The notes: generated by a model not told the origin, from the letters alone. Positions 10,917 to 19,623 are shown, counted from the first letter of the stretch. The stretch is 64,000 bases of DNA from Pantoea phytobeneficialis (GCF_009728735.1 NZ_CP024637.1:322119-386118); one strand, 5' to 3'. Translations and numbers: made by a program.

Positions 10917-11303
10917 ATGACACTTTAACTTAGCCACTGAGACGACATCTTAATAATGGATAGACATGTGTTATAGAGGCAAAGCTGACTTAGCCGTTCT
11001 GGAGATGCGGATGTTAGGATATTTGAAAATGCCTGTTTTTAGTCAGTTCATAATATGCCCTGGTCATTATGCTGTTATTTTAAGCTATATAAAAAACGTT
11101 TTCTTTTCTCATACAAAACGCAAACCTTTTAAAGTTCAAATTAAGCCATCCGCCTTTTCCGGTTATCCGATCTATTGAACCAACCTCGCTGTTTGCTGAC
11201 TAATATGTTAACTTTTGCCGTCATGTTAACGTTCTTAAGATGTTAACGGTGCGCGCCTAATTTTCGACCAGCCAGAGCAGTCTGTGCGCAGAGGATACCA
11301 GAT
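10917..11303. other. Gap with IS scar and AT-rich upstream region of the GT9 gene
   Basis: 10967-10998 is a 31/32-bp copy of the left end of the ISNCY element at 8043. It is followed by GGAGATGCGGATGTT (11001-11015), a 15-bp sequence also found at 9619-9633 beyond the right end of the intact element. From 11030 the DNA is AT-rich and looks like native promoter sequence. A 70-codon frame at 10966-11178 starts inside the scar and resembles nothing known, so I do not call it. Confidence 0.6.
11205..11247. promoter_or_regulatory. Three phased ATGTTAAC motifs upstream of the GT9 gene
   Basis: ATGTTAAC occurs at 11205-11212, 11223-11230 and 11240-11247, with start-to-start distances of 18 and 17 bp. 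The last copy ends 57 bp before the ATG at 11304. Repeats of this size and spacing suggest a tandem binding site for a regulator, but I know no regulator with this motif. Confidence 0.3.
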
Positions 11304-12314
11304 ATGAAGGTTTTAATTATTTGTCGGGATAATATTGGCGACACGCTACTGACGACGCCGCTTTTAAGTGCGCTCGCACAGTCTGGCCAGCATCAGGTCG
11401 ATGTGCTAACCAATAATTATGCGGCACCGGTATTAAAAAATAATCCCGATATACGACAACTTTTGTATTACACCAAACTACATCACCGCGACGAAGGTCA
11501 GGGTCGACTGAACTGCCTGTTCCAACGATTGATGCTGATGATTAACCTGAAAAAGCAGAAGTATGATGCGGTGGTCCTCGCAAAAAGCCGCTGGGACCAG
11601 CACGGACTGAAATGGGTAAAAATCATACGTCCTGGCAGAGTCATTGCTTTAGGCGAAGAGTCACATCCGCTGATTACCGACCTGCTTCCACCGGCCAGTC
11701 AGTCTCAGCAACATATCAGTGAAATCCTGTTCAGCCTTGGACGACCGTTTAATCTCAGCGCCACTGCGCCAGGTAAACTGACGCTTTTGCCGGATGCTGA
11801 GAGTGCAAACAACCTGCGTAACAGCTACGCCATCGATCCCTCTCTCCCGGTTTATGCATTACAAATTAGCGCCCGCAAGCCAAGCCAGCAATGGGAGGCC
11901 GCCCGGTTCGCTGAACTGGCAGACAAAATTGCTACCCGGCATCGTTGTCAGATTATGCTGCTGTGGTCACCCGGTAGCCGAGACAATCCACGCCATCCGG
12001 GTGATGACGACAAAGCTCGCGAAATTATGGCACTTTGTACGCACCTGCCGGTGAAAGCGGTGGCGACAACCACCCTGCCACAGCTTATCGCGGCCATGTC
12101 CTTATCTCGCGGCCTTGTAAGCAGTGACGGCGGCGCGATGCATATTGGCGCTGCGCTGGGACTTCCGGTTGTCGCGCTATTTGGTGACAGTGACCCGGCA
12201 TGCTGGCATCCCTGGCAGGTGAAGCATAAGGTATTGCAACCAGCCTCGCGCCATGTCAGCTCGCTCAGTACGGATGAGGTCTACGACGCATTCCTGCAAA
12301 CCATCATTCAGTAA
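11304..12314 (+). CDS. Glycosyltransferase family 9 (heptosyltransferase-like) protein
   Basis: 336-residue cytoplasmic GT9 protein of the ADP-heptose:LPS heptosyltransferase type. It starts with the family N terminus MKVLIICRDNIGDTLLTTPLLSAL and carries the C-terminal nucleotide-sugar motif SSDGGAMHIGAALGLPVVALFG. Such enzymes add sugars to the lipopolysaccharide core or to a cell-surface glycan. It is not next to an obvious waa or O-antigen locus; a second GT9 gene lies opposite at 12648. It ends with an 11-bp convergent overlap with the small gene at 12304. The acceptor and donor sugar cannot be told from sequence alone. Confidence 0.85.
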   Translation: MKVLIICRDNIGDTLLTTPLLSALAQSGQHQVDVLTNNYAAPVLKNNPDIRQLLYYTKLHHRDEGQGRLNCLFQRLMLMINLKKQKYDAVVLAKSRWDQHGLKWVKIIRPGRVIALGEESHPLITDLLPPASQSQQHISEILFSLGRPFNLSATAPGKLTLLPDAESANNLRNSYAIDPSLPVYALQISARKPSQQWEAARFAELADKIATRHRCQIMLLWSPGSRDNPRHPGDDDKAREIMALCTHLPVKAVATTTLPQLIAAMSLSRGLVSSDGGAMHIGAALGLPVVALFGDSDPACWHPWQVKHKVLQPASRHVSSLSTDEVYDAFLQTIIQ

Positions 12315-12648
12315 CCACCTCAGGCCAGTGTCCAAGTCTGGCCGCTTCGCATAGCAGTGCAACCGTCAAGGGGTGATAAGAAAACCCCTTCCGACGGGTA
12401 AACAAAGGGAATTGCAGGCGTGTTGCCGGAAAATAGCGTGCATCATCATAATGCTTTGAACTGACTGCAAAAGTGATAAAAAAGTCATTCATCAGATCTG
12501 CAAATTCAAACTCATTCAGGGGTAACCTTTGCACGTAAAAGTTGGGGTGATCAACTTTCTTAAACCAACCTAGCGCGGTTGGCTTGTTATGATATTCGAT
12601 TAGAGCAATCACCGCTGCCAGCATGGAGGGTTGTGGCGTGTTAGTCAT
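12304..12648 (-). CDS. Small protein of unknown function, coupled to a GT9 gene
   Basis: 114 residues, not recognised. It has no signal peptide and no clear membrane segment; it is rich in aromatic residues (FFITFAV, YYHPL-like stretches). Its ATG overlaps the stop codon of the upstream GT9 gene (TAATG at 12646-12650), which points to translational coupling and a shared process. Its 3' end overlaps the converging GT9 gene by 11 bp. The operon position and coupling make it a real gene; its role could be as a glycan-modification accessory protein, but this is inference. Confidence 0.6.
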   Translation of the reverse strand: MTNTPQPSMLAAVIALIEYHNKPTALGWFKKVDHPNFYVQRLPLNEFEFADLMNDFFITFAVSSKHYDDARYFPATRLQFPLFTRRKGFSYHPLTVALLCEAARLGHWPEVVTE

Positions 12649-13709
12649 TATCCCACCAGTTTCACTATGGCTTGTTCGACCTCTTCAACGGTGATCGAAG
12701 TCATGGGATGTTGCGAGTCATCTTCAGGCGGGCGGTGAATAATGATATGACGGTCACTGTCCTGACAGGGGCCGGTATAACGAGGATTGGCGGTAGAAAA
12801 GAGGCTGACGGTACGAACCTGCGCAGCGACCGCAATATGCATCGGTCCTGTATCACCCGTTACCAACAGATCCAGGCTGCGGATCAAGTTAATCAAGCCG
12901 CTGAGATTGGTTTTACCCGCCATCGGCGTAACATTTTTTCGGTAATGCAGCGGCAGGCTATCAATAAACTCCTGTTCAAGATGCTGCTCATGCGGCGCAC
13001 CGGTCACGATGATTTCACAGTCAGGCCAACGAGTAAGCAGCGCTGCCACCAACTGGCAGAATGATGTTAGTGGCCAGCGACGAATATCTTTAGATGCACC
13101 TAACTGAAATCCAATACGCAGGTGGTCACCTGATCTCGTAACGCTGCTTTCCGATTCCGGCAGATGCATCCGGGTCTGATGCGACTGCGCACCGAGCGAC
13201 TCAATCAATTTAAGTTTGCGTTTAATGGTGTGATCGTCGAAATAACCCGAGTAATGGTCCAGATGTTTATTAAGAAGTGGCGACTCGCTGCCGTAATGGT
13301 CGCGCACAATGACCTTACTGCCAGTTAATACTGCGCTCATAACATCGTACGGAAAATGGCCGTGTAATATCACCGATAAGTCGGGTTTCTGCCGGCGCAA
13401 CTTGAAGAACAATGGCAGGTAATTCAGTAACTTATTGTCCCATATATAGATTTTATCAAACCACTGATAGCGGCTAACTAAATCCTTATTCTTCTTACTG
13501 GAAACCAAAATGAATTGACTGGCAGGGAAGCGATTTTTAAGGCTCCAAATAGCCGGTGTATTCATCAGAAAATCGCCCAGTGCAGTGGTGGAATAGATCA
13601 CCACAGTTTTGGGATTAAGATCGTGTAAGGAAGGTGCTGTTTCCCTGCTAAAAAATCGCGAGTAAAGCGTTAAAATTTGGTCTATGAGATATAGTTTTTT
13701 TTTCTTCAC
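12648..13709 (-). CDS. Glycosyltransferase family 9 (heptosyltransferase-like) protein
   Basis: 353-residue GT9 protein. The N-terminal part has a lysine-rich start followed by TVVIYSTTALGDFLMNTPAIWSLKNRFP, and the C-terminal donor-binding motif is VTGDTGPMHIAVAAQVRTVSLF. It differs clearly from the GT9 protein at 11304, so the two are not a recent duplication. It is first in a two-gene unit with the small protein at 12304. A role in transfer of heptose or a similar sugar to LPS core is likely from the family; the precise step is unknown. Confidence 0.85.
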   Translation of the reverse strand: MKKKKLYLIDQILTLYSRFFSRETAPSLHDLNPKTVVIYSTTALGDFLMNTPAIWSLKNRFPASQFILVSSKKNKDLVSRYQWFDKIYIWDNKLLNYLPLFFKLRRQKPDLSVILHGHFPYDVMSAVLTGSKVIVRDHYGSESPLLNKHLDHYSGYFDDHTIKRKLKLIESLGAQSHQTRMHLPESESSVTRSGDHLRIGFQLGASKDIRRWPLTSFCQLVAALLTRWPDCEIIVTGAPHEQHLEQEFIDSLPLHYRKNVTPMAGKTNLSGLINLIRSLDLLVTGDTGPMHIAVAAQVRTVSLFSTANPRYTGPCQDSDRHIIIHRPPEDDSQHPMTSITVEEVEQAIVKLVG

Positions 13710-14173
13710 GTTTGCAGCACCCTAACTGTATAAAAAATACTCAAAAAAGTCTTTTATGGATATTTAGAGGTTAATCCGGGGATTAAAGTTCATTGCGAAA
13801 GCACATTTTCATCCGGTTAACCTCAGATTAACTGGACAGGCTTCAGTTTGGCAATCTTCTCTAATGTACAGGGATGATGATTATAGCCCAGCAACATCAC
13901 AGCATCACCTGATCCGAAGGGGTTATCATTTACTTCAAGCCACCGATTCTGGCTGCGCTATCACCCTTCAAACCCGGCCTGAAAAACGACCTCACTCCCC
14001 TTTCCTTTTCATCAGAAAACAGTAGCAAGTGACATTCAAAACCGGGAAATCAGGGTGACATTATCAACATGGATAGACAAAATCTACCGATTGGTTAGGT
14101 TAAAGAATCTGTGTGCCGCTGGATTGCTGTTTCCTTTCTCATAACCTCGGAGAATTCAGAACGGTCTTGTTGT
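13710..14173. other. 464-bp gap without a recognisable gene
   Basis: No frame with a family resemblance, no strong terminator and no copy of the palindromic repeat was seen. It holds the promoter region of the GT9 gene at its left end (AT-rich, 13710-13760) and otherwise featureless DNA. Confidence 0.5.
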
Positions 14174-14473
14174 CTAATTCGTTGTTCCTTTTTGTGATTT
14201 CATCATTTTTTTGTGCATTTCAGTCATATTTTGGTGTGCCATAGCGCTGTTGTTTTGCATCATTTGATGAGACATAGCAGCCTGGTCATGAGCGCCCATA
14301 TCCATCATTTTCATGCTTTCTCCCTGGGTGGTGCTTTTATCAGAGGAAGACTGAATCTGGTGGGCTGGAGCCTGCGCATTATTTACCATGTCGTGGATAT
14401 TTATTTTTTCTGCTGCCCAGGAATATGAGGTAAAGGTCATAATGGCAACAAGCGATACAAGGATTTTTTTCAT
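14174..14473 (-). CDS. SilE/PcoE-like periplasmic metal-binding protein, short form
   Basis: 99-residue secreted protein. A signal peptide (MKKILVSLVAIMTFTSYSWA) precedes AEKINIHDMVNNAQAPAHQ, which closely resembles the start of mature SilE and PcoE. The rest is rich in His and Met (MKMMDMGAHDQAAMSHQMM, MAHQNMTEMHKKMM), fitting Ag(I)/Cu(I) binding by the HxxM and MxxH pairs known in SilE. From memory of the family (about 143 residues) it is about 40 residues shorter and has one fewer repeat. The ATG at 14473 with GGAG upstream is preferred over a longer start at 14524 that would precede the signal peptide. No sil, pco or cop transporter genes are nearby. Confidence 0.8.
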   Translation of the reverse strand: MKKILVSLVAIMTFTSYSWAAEKINIHDMVNNAQAPAHQIQSSSDKSTTQGESMKMMDMGAHDQAAMSHQMMQNNSAMAHQNMTEMHKKMMKSQKGTTN

Positions 14474-14648
14474 AGTGGATCTCCGGTTTAAAATTCCCCA
14501 TGCAGCCAACAACTTAAATTCCAATAAGTGGTTGATATCTGACCTGGGTGGTGGTTACTCAGAAAACGGTGTGAAACTTCTTTTCCACTCTGTTCCTGAT
14601 TTATAGTCATTATAAAAAACCACCTCTGTTCATCGCATGACTAAATCA

Positions 14649-14662
14649 TGACATTTATGTCA
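14649..14662. promoter_or_regulatory. Palindrome resembling a CusR/PcoR-type box
   Basis: TGACATTTATGTCA is a perfect inverted repeat with a 2-bp centre, about 175 bp upstream of the SilE-like gene. It resembles the TGACA...TGTCA boxes bound by copper/silver response regulators. The distance is large, and it lies close to the end of the next gene, so the link is tentative. Confidence 0.35.
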
Positions 14663-14685
14663 CCAGAAGCGCACCCGCCCCAGGG

Positions 14686-15204
14686 TTACCGGAAACTCCA
14701 CTGCACAGTGATAACAAACACGCTGGGAATGATAATCCCCGTTTCGATGCCAAAATAAGAAGTGAAATTATATTGAAAGCCATGATAAATATAAGGTGAA
14801 AATCCAATGCCAGTTGCCTTTTTAAAATCATGATAAGAACCGTGATCACCACAATTTTTAAATGCATCGAAAAAGAACTCGCCGGTATATCCATATACGC
14901 CTTTGAACACCCACCCGTTATCCCAGGAGGCCCAGTCCCTTCTCACGCCCATCGCAAGACAACGATCGTCGAAACTATTTTTCATTGTGCCAAGTAACAC
15001 GCTGTATTTCGAATCTTCAGAGAGTTTACGCTCAACAGAAAAAAAGTTATTTTCGAAATTCTCTGTGTATTGCCCGTGATTCCCGGTCAGATGGTAAACA
15101 AAAGAACCGGTATTGACTGAATAGAGATTTATTTCACTGGCATGACACCAGAAAACCACAACGAGCAAATGATATCCTAATGTTCGGATTATTAATTTAT
15201 GCAT
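14686..15204 (-). CDS. Secreted, outer-membrane-barrel-like protein of unknown function
   Basis: 172 residues from the ATG at 15204 (an upstream in-frame ATG at 15252 would add 16 residues before the signal peptide). The N terminus MHKLIIRTLGYHLLVVVFWCHA looks like a signal peptide. The mature part alternates polar and aromatic residues (SVNTGSFVYHL, KYSVLLGTM, WVFKGVYGYTG, FQYNFTSYFGIETG) and ends in ITVQWSFR, as in small outer-membrane beta-barrels. I do not recognise the family with certainty. It lies upstream of the SilE-like gene in the same direction, but 213 bp away. Confidence 0.6.
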   Translation of the reverse strand: MHKLIIRTLGYHLLVVVFWCHASEINLYSVNTGSFVYHLTGNHGQYTENFENNFFSVERKLSEDSKYSVLLGTMKNSFDDRCLAMGVRRDWASWDNGWVFKGVYGYTGEFFFDAFKNCGDHGSYHDFKKATGIGFSPYIYHGFQYNFTSYFGIETGIIIPSVFVITVQWSFR

Positions 15205-15485
15205 TTTAATATCCAACTTAATAAGAAAGGAAGTCGAACAATTCCTGCACACTTACCCACGTTTTGGTTTTACATGAAGGCTTGCTGTATCCAAGCATAG
15301 CCCATTACGCCCTTCCTCCCCTGCCTTATAGCTCAAATTTTAACCTTACCTGCCCGCCATTACGCTATATACCGGGAAAAACACCGCATTATGTAAGGAT
15401 TGCGTAAGCCTATCGATCATAAAATCCCATTTCTCTGTAATGATTGAGAGTGTAAATGTAATAAAATATTAACAGGAGGAAGGAA

Positions 15486-16898
15486 ATGGTAGGGATTTCA
15501 ACGTTAGGAATAGGCTCTGGGCTAAAACTTGATGAAATTCTCGACAAGCTCACCAGCGCCGAGAAACAGGTTCTGACACCCATTTCAAAGCAACAAAGTG
15601 CGGCCACAGCGAAGCTGTCGGCCTATGGCAGTCTGAAAACAGCCATCCAGAGTTTTCAGACTGCCAACAGTAAATTGCAGGAAAGTGGGCTATATACCCA
15701 GACCAGTGCAACCAGTAGCACCACCGCCTTTAGTGCCGACTCGGGTGGGAGTGCCATCCCCGGAAAATACACCATCAGTGTGACACAACTGGCGCAATCC
15801 CAGACGTTAACCAGTGCGGCAAAGAGTGATTTGAAGTTACCACTGGGTAGCGATGCTGATAGTCGGACGCTGAAAATTCGCATGGAGGATGGCAAAGAGC
15901 ACAGCATCACCTTAAGCAAAGATCAAACTTCGCTTTCTGCGCTGCGCGATAGCATCAATAAGGCTAATGCCGGTATCAGCGCGAGTCTGATCCGCGTATC
16001 CGATAAAGAGTATCGCCTCTCACTGACTGCCACCGAGACAGGGACCGGTCATGCGGTGAAAGGTATTGAGGTGACTGGCGATGACACGTTGCAGGATTTT
16101 ATCGGTTACGACGCGGCAGTCACCACCAAAGGGTTGACACAGAATGTTGCGGCGCAAAACGCGCTCCTTAGCATTAACAATGTCAGCATAGAGAGCAGCA
16201 GTAATGTTATTACCGATGCGGTTGAAGGTGTAACGCTTAAGCTAAATGACCAGACATCCGGCACGCAAACGCTCAGCATTACCAGCGATAATTCTAAAGC
16301 GAAAACCGCCATTACCGACTGGGTCAATGCCTACAATTCGCTCCAGGATACGATGAGTAACCTGACCAAATATACGCCCGTCGATGCTGGTCAGGATCAA
16401 GATACAAAAAATGGTGCGCTATTAGGTGACGGCACGCTGCGAATAATCCAGACGCAATTAAAAGGCATTCTGGCCAATGGCTCGGGGTCGGCAACGTTTA
16501 AAACCCTCACCCAGGCGGGTATCACCACCGATCCTCAAAACGGCAAACTGAGGCTTGATGCCGACAAGCTCAGTAATGCTATCTCTGCCACACCGGACGC
16601 AGTGCGGGATATCTTCACCGGAGATGGTAAAACCACCGGCGTGGCGACCGGGCTGGGAACCGGATTGGCAGCAATGCTGAATAGCAAAGGTGTTCTGCAA
16701 GGAGCGACGGACAGCATCAGTAAAAAGCTAAATGCGCTGACCGATCAATATAATAACGCCAGTAAAAAAATAGATAACACCATAGCCCGTTATAAAAGCC
16801 AATTTACTCATCTGGATACCATGCTTAACGCATTAAATAATACCAGTACTTATCTCACCACACAGTTCGAAAATATGCAGAACAGTAATAATAAATAA
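15486..16898 (+). CDS. fliD: Flagellar filament-capping protein FliD (HAP2), orphan copy
   Basis: 470 residues with the FliD layout: N-terminal ISTLGIGSGLKLDEILDKLTSAEK, a central region with VEGVTLKLNDQTSG, the FliD C-terminal domain (KTAITDWVNAYNSLQDTMSNLTKYTP, GALLGDGTLRIIQTQLKGIL, LTQAGITTDPQNGKLRLDADKL) and a coiled C terminus. FliD caps the growing flagellum and guides flagellin folding. The start has a strong GGAGGAAGG ribosome site. No other flagellar gene is nearby, and a strong terminator closes the gene, so it is a stand-alone unit. It may be a second fliD, an adhesin-like variant, or the only copy moved away from fliST. Confidence 0.88.
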   Translation: MVGISTLGIGSGLKLDEILDKLTSAEKQVLTPISKQQSAATAKLSAYGSLKTAIQSFQTANSKLQESGLYTQTSATSSTTAFSADSGGSAIPGKYTISVTQLAQSQTLTSAAKSDLKLPLGSDADSRTLKIRMEDGKEHSITLSKDQTSLSALRDSINKANAGISASLIRVSDKEYRLSLTATETGTGHAVKGIEVTGDDTLQDFIGYDAAVTTKGLTQNVAAQNALLSINNVSIESSSNVITDAVEGVTLKLNDQTSGTQTLSITSDNSKAKTAITDWVNAYNSLQDTMSNLTKYTPVDAGQDQDTKNGALLGDGTLRIIQTQLKGILANGSGSATFKTLTQAGITTDPQNGKLRLDADKLSNAISATPDAVRDIFTGDGKTTGVATGLGTGLAAMLNSKGVLQGATDSISKKLNALTDQYNNASKKIDNTIARYKSQFTHLDTMLNALNNTSTYLTTQFENMQNSNNK

Positions 16899-16900
16899 TA

Positions 16901-16926
16901 AAAACGCCCCCAAATGGGGGCGTTTT
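16901..16926. terminator. Bidirectional intrinsic terminator between fliD and gcd
   Basis: AAAACGCCCCC and GGGGGCGTTTT pair around the 4-nt loop AAAT. With A and T runs on both sides it can stop transcripts from both fliD (plus) and gcd (minus). Confidence 0.9.
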
Positions 16927-16944
16927 CCGTCTGACGATTACTGA

Positions 16945-19305
16945 TTACGGCAGTTTATATGCAATCACATAATCACCCAATTTGGTGCCAAACGAGCCGT
17001 GACCGCCCGCCATAATCACCACATATTGCTTACCATCAACCGAGTAGGTCATTGGCGTGGCTTGCCCACCGGCTGGCAGGCGCGCCTGCCACAGCAACTC
17101 ACCATTCCGCACGCTATAGGCGCGCAGGTAGTTATCCAGCGTACCTGCCACGAAGAACACATTGCCTGCGGTGGTCACCGGGCCACCCAACATCGGCACA
17201 CCCATTTTGAACGGCAGCGGCACTGGAGCACTGTCACGTACCGTACCGATACGTTTTTTCCAGACAATCTGGTGATTTTGCAGATTGATCGCCGAGACGA
17301 AGCCCCACGAAGGTTGCAGACAAGGCAGGCCAAACGGCGACAGGAACGGATTCAGCTCCACGCCATAGGGCACACCGTACATATGTTGCACGCCAGACTC
17401 AGAACCTGAGCCAGCGGCACCATCGGCACCTGGCTCGATTGGGTTACCCGGCCCGCGCGGGATCAGTTTCGAGATAAACGGCATCGCCATCGGGTTGGCA
17501 ATTGCGATCTGACGGTCGGTATCCACCGCAATGCCACCCCATTCGAACATGCCGAAGTCACCAGGGAATACCAGTGTCCCCTGCTCTGACGGCGGCGTGA
17601 ACGGGCCTTCATAACGCAGACGATGGAACATCACGCGGCACACCAGTTGGTCAAACATGGTGGCGCCCCACATATCCTTGCCCTGCAATTTCTGCTGAGG
17701 ACGGAAGGTCAGTTCAGAGAACGGTTGGGTTGGATTCAGATGATCGCCCTGCGCTGGACCCTGTGGTACCGGGGTTTCCGGTGCCGGAATCACCGGCTTG
17801 CCGGTTTCACGATTCAGTACAAAGATGTTGCCGGTTTTCGCCGGTACATACACCACCGGAACGGTGTTGCCATCTTTATCGGTGATATCCGCCAGCGTCG
17901 GTTGCGACGGCAGATCCATATCCCACAGGTCATGATGCACCGTCTGATAGAACCAGGCCAACTTGCCGGTTGACGCGTGCAGCGCTAACAGGCCGCTGGC
18001 AAAACGCTCCTGCTCCGCCGTGCGGTTGCCACCCCAGATATCCGGTGTGGAGACGCCCATCGGCAGATAGATAATGTCACGTTTGGCATCATAAGCGGCA
18101 GGTGCCCAGGAGTTCGGTGAGTTAGCGGTGAAGGTTTCACCATCCGCAGGCAGCGCATTGGGATCTTTAGCACCCGGGTCAAAGGCCCACACCAGTTTGC
18201 CACTGTTGATATCGAAACCACGAATGACGCCAGAAGGCTCGTGGGTTGACAGGTTATCCGTGACTGAACCTGCGATGATCACCATATTATCGGTGACAAT
18301 TGGCGGAGATGTCGGTTCGTAGCCACCCGGATAGGCATTTGGCTGCTGATGTTGCAGATTCAGTTCACCATTGTTGGCGAAGCTCTGGCAACGTTCACCG
18401 GTCTGAGCATCCAGCGCAAACAGACGGCCATCATCCACCGGCAGGAAAATGCGGCGCGCGCAGATGGCAGGCTGGCTGGCGTTGCTCGCTGCGGCCGTTG
18501 GCATTTCATGGTACGACACGCCACGGCAGGTGATGTGCTGGAAAGTCGGGTCTGACTTCAGCTGCGGGTCAAAACGCCACTTCTCTTTGCCGCTGGCAGC
18601 ATCCAGCGCAATCAGAATTTGATGTGGGGTACACAGATACAGCATGTTGCCGATTTTCAGCGGGGTCACTTCATTGGTGATCTCGCCAGGATCATTCGCG
18701 GTTTTGTGGTCACCCGTTTCGAACTGCCACGCAACCTGAAGATCCTTGACGTTGTGTTCATTGATCTGTTGCAGCGGTGAATAACGGACGCCTTCCTGGG
18801 TACGGCCATAGGCTGACCAGTCTTCCGCCGGAACGGTGGATGTCGCCGGGGCTTTATCGGTCAGCGGCAGCTCACCGTTGATTTCCTGGGGATCGTGCAG
18901 TGCAGAACCGGCCAACAACGCCACATTAACCAGCAGCGCGACCAGCATCGCCCCCAACGGTTTGTTGTTGCTGACAGAGAATTGACGGTAGCTGAAAGGC
19001 AGAATTAACCAGATACCCAGCAACACCCAGATATCCAGACGTGGAACCAGCGTCCAGTAATCGCTCCCGGCTTCATGCCAGGCCCAGATAGCGGTAAAGA
19101 ACAGAATCGCAGCGTAGAGGTAAAGCGCACTGCGCTTTCTCTTCAGCAATAGCCAGCTAAACGCTGCCATTGCCAGGCCGCTAATCAGGTAATAAGCACT
19201 GCCGCCCAGCGACAGTAACCAGACACCACCAATCAGCAGCCATGCAGCGCAAACCACTGAAAAGAGTAGCGTTAACAAATTTAGAATTCGGGAAGCCCGT
19301 GACAT
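16945..19305 (-). CDS. gcd: Membrane-bound PQQ-dependent glucose dehydrogenase
   Basis: 786-residue quinoprotein that oxidises glucose to gluconolactone in the periplasm and passes electrons to ubiquinone. The N-terminal 140 residues form about five membrane segments. The periplasmic eight-bladed propeller follows, with PAEDWSAYGRTQEGVRYSPL, the PQQ-site region ITCRGVSYHE, and VHHDLWDMDLPSQPTL, which carries the catalytic Asp. The length matches E. coli Gcd (796). It converges on fliD. No pqq biosynthesis genes are in the window, so PQQ must be made elsewhere or imported. A second periplasmic dehydrogenase operon at 28144-31788 could oxidise the gluconate formed. Confidence 0.96.
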   Translation of the reverse strand: MSRASRILNLLTLLFSVVCAAWLLIGGVWLLSLGGSAYYLISGLAMAAFSWLLLKRKRSALYLYAAILFFTAIWAWHEAGSDYWTLVPRLDIWVLLGIWLILPFSYRQFSVSNNKPLGAMLVALLVNVALLAGSALHDPQEINGELPLTDKAPATSTVPAEDWSAYGRTQEGVRYSPLQQINEHNVKDLQVAWQFETGDHKTANDPGEITNEVTPLKIGNMLYLCTPHQILIALDAASGKEKWRFDPQLKSDPTFQHITCRGVSYHEMPTAAASNASQPAICARRIFLPVDDGRLFALDAQTGERCQSFANNGELNLQHQQPNAYPGGYEPTSPPIVTDNMVIIAGSVTDNLSTHEPSGVIRGFDINSGKLVWAFDPGAKDPNALPADGETFTANSPNSWAPAAYDAKRDIIYLPMGVSTPDIWGGNRTAEQERFASGLLALHASTGKLAWFYQTVHHDLWDMDLPSQPTLADITDKDGNTVPVVYVPAKTGNIFVLNRETGKPVIPAPETPVPQGPAQGDHLNPTQPFSELTFRPQQKLQGKDMWGATMFDQLVCRVMFHRLRYEGPFTPPSEQGTLVFPGDFGMFEWGGIAVDTDRQIAIANPMAMPFISKLIPRGPGNPIEPGADGAAGSGSESGVQHMYGVPYGVELNPFLSPFGLPCLQPSWGFVSAINLQNHQIVWKKRIGTVRDSAPVPLPFKMGVPMLGGPVTTAGNVFFVAGTLDNYLRAYSVRNGELLWQARLPAGGQATPMTYSVDGKQYVVIMAGGHGSFGTKLGDYVIAYKLP

Positions 19306-19359
19306 TTTATTAACCTTGAAGGAAAAAACGTGACAACTGTAAAGAAACTACAGCATTAG

Positions 19360-19375
19360 TGTAATCGTTATCACA
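19360..19375. promoter_or_regulatory. CRP-like site upstream of gcd
   Basis: TGTAATCGTTATCACA fits TGTGA-N6-TCACA with one mismatch. It lies 55 bp upstream of the gcd start codon. In E. coli, gcd is reported to be under cAMP-CRP control, so the site is plausible here. Confidence 0.5.
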
Positions 19376-19539
19376 ATGTTGCTACATTATAATTCCGTGC
19401 GATATTTTTAAGAAAAGTCACTTACTTGTTAAAATACATAAAGTTAAATAAATTCCGCGAGTTGAAGATAAATATTCGGTATTATTCCGCTGATGTGGAA
19501 AAGGGAAGCAAAAGCACAGGTTGTGGAAGCGATACCACT

Positions 19540-19567
19540 AAAATAAAAGAGCGGCCAAACAGGCCGC
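19540..19567 (-). terminator. Intrinsic terminator of the HD-domain gene
   Basis: On the minus strand GCGGCC-TGTTT-GGCCGC is followed by TCTTTTATTTT. It lies 57 bp after the stop codon of the gene at 19624. Confidence 0.75.
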
Positions 19568-19623
19568 ATTGTTGCCGGACAGAGGATGCCAGAACGCGGT
19601 GTCGTATGTTGTAATTAAGATGT

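Noticed and set aside
10966..11178. 70-codon open frame after the IS region
   Set aside because: It starts inside a copied IS end, has no clear ribosome site and no recognisable domain; composition looks like promoter DNA.
14655..14894. 79-codon minus-strand frame overlapping the barrel-like protein gene
   Set aside because: Lies in another frame of a better supported secreted protein gene; no own ribosome site.
19426..19614. 62-codon open frame between gcd and the HD gene
   Set aside because: It runs through the minus-strand terminator hairpin of the HD gene and has no ribosome site or known motif.
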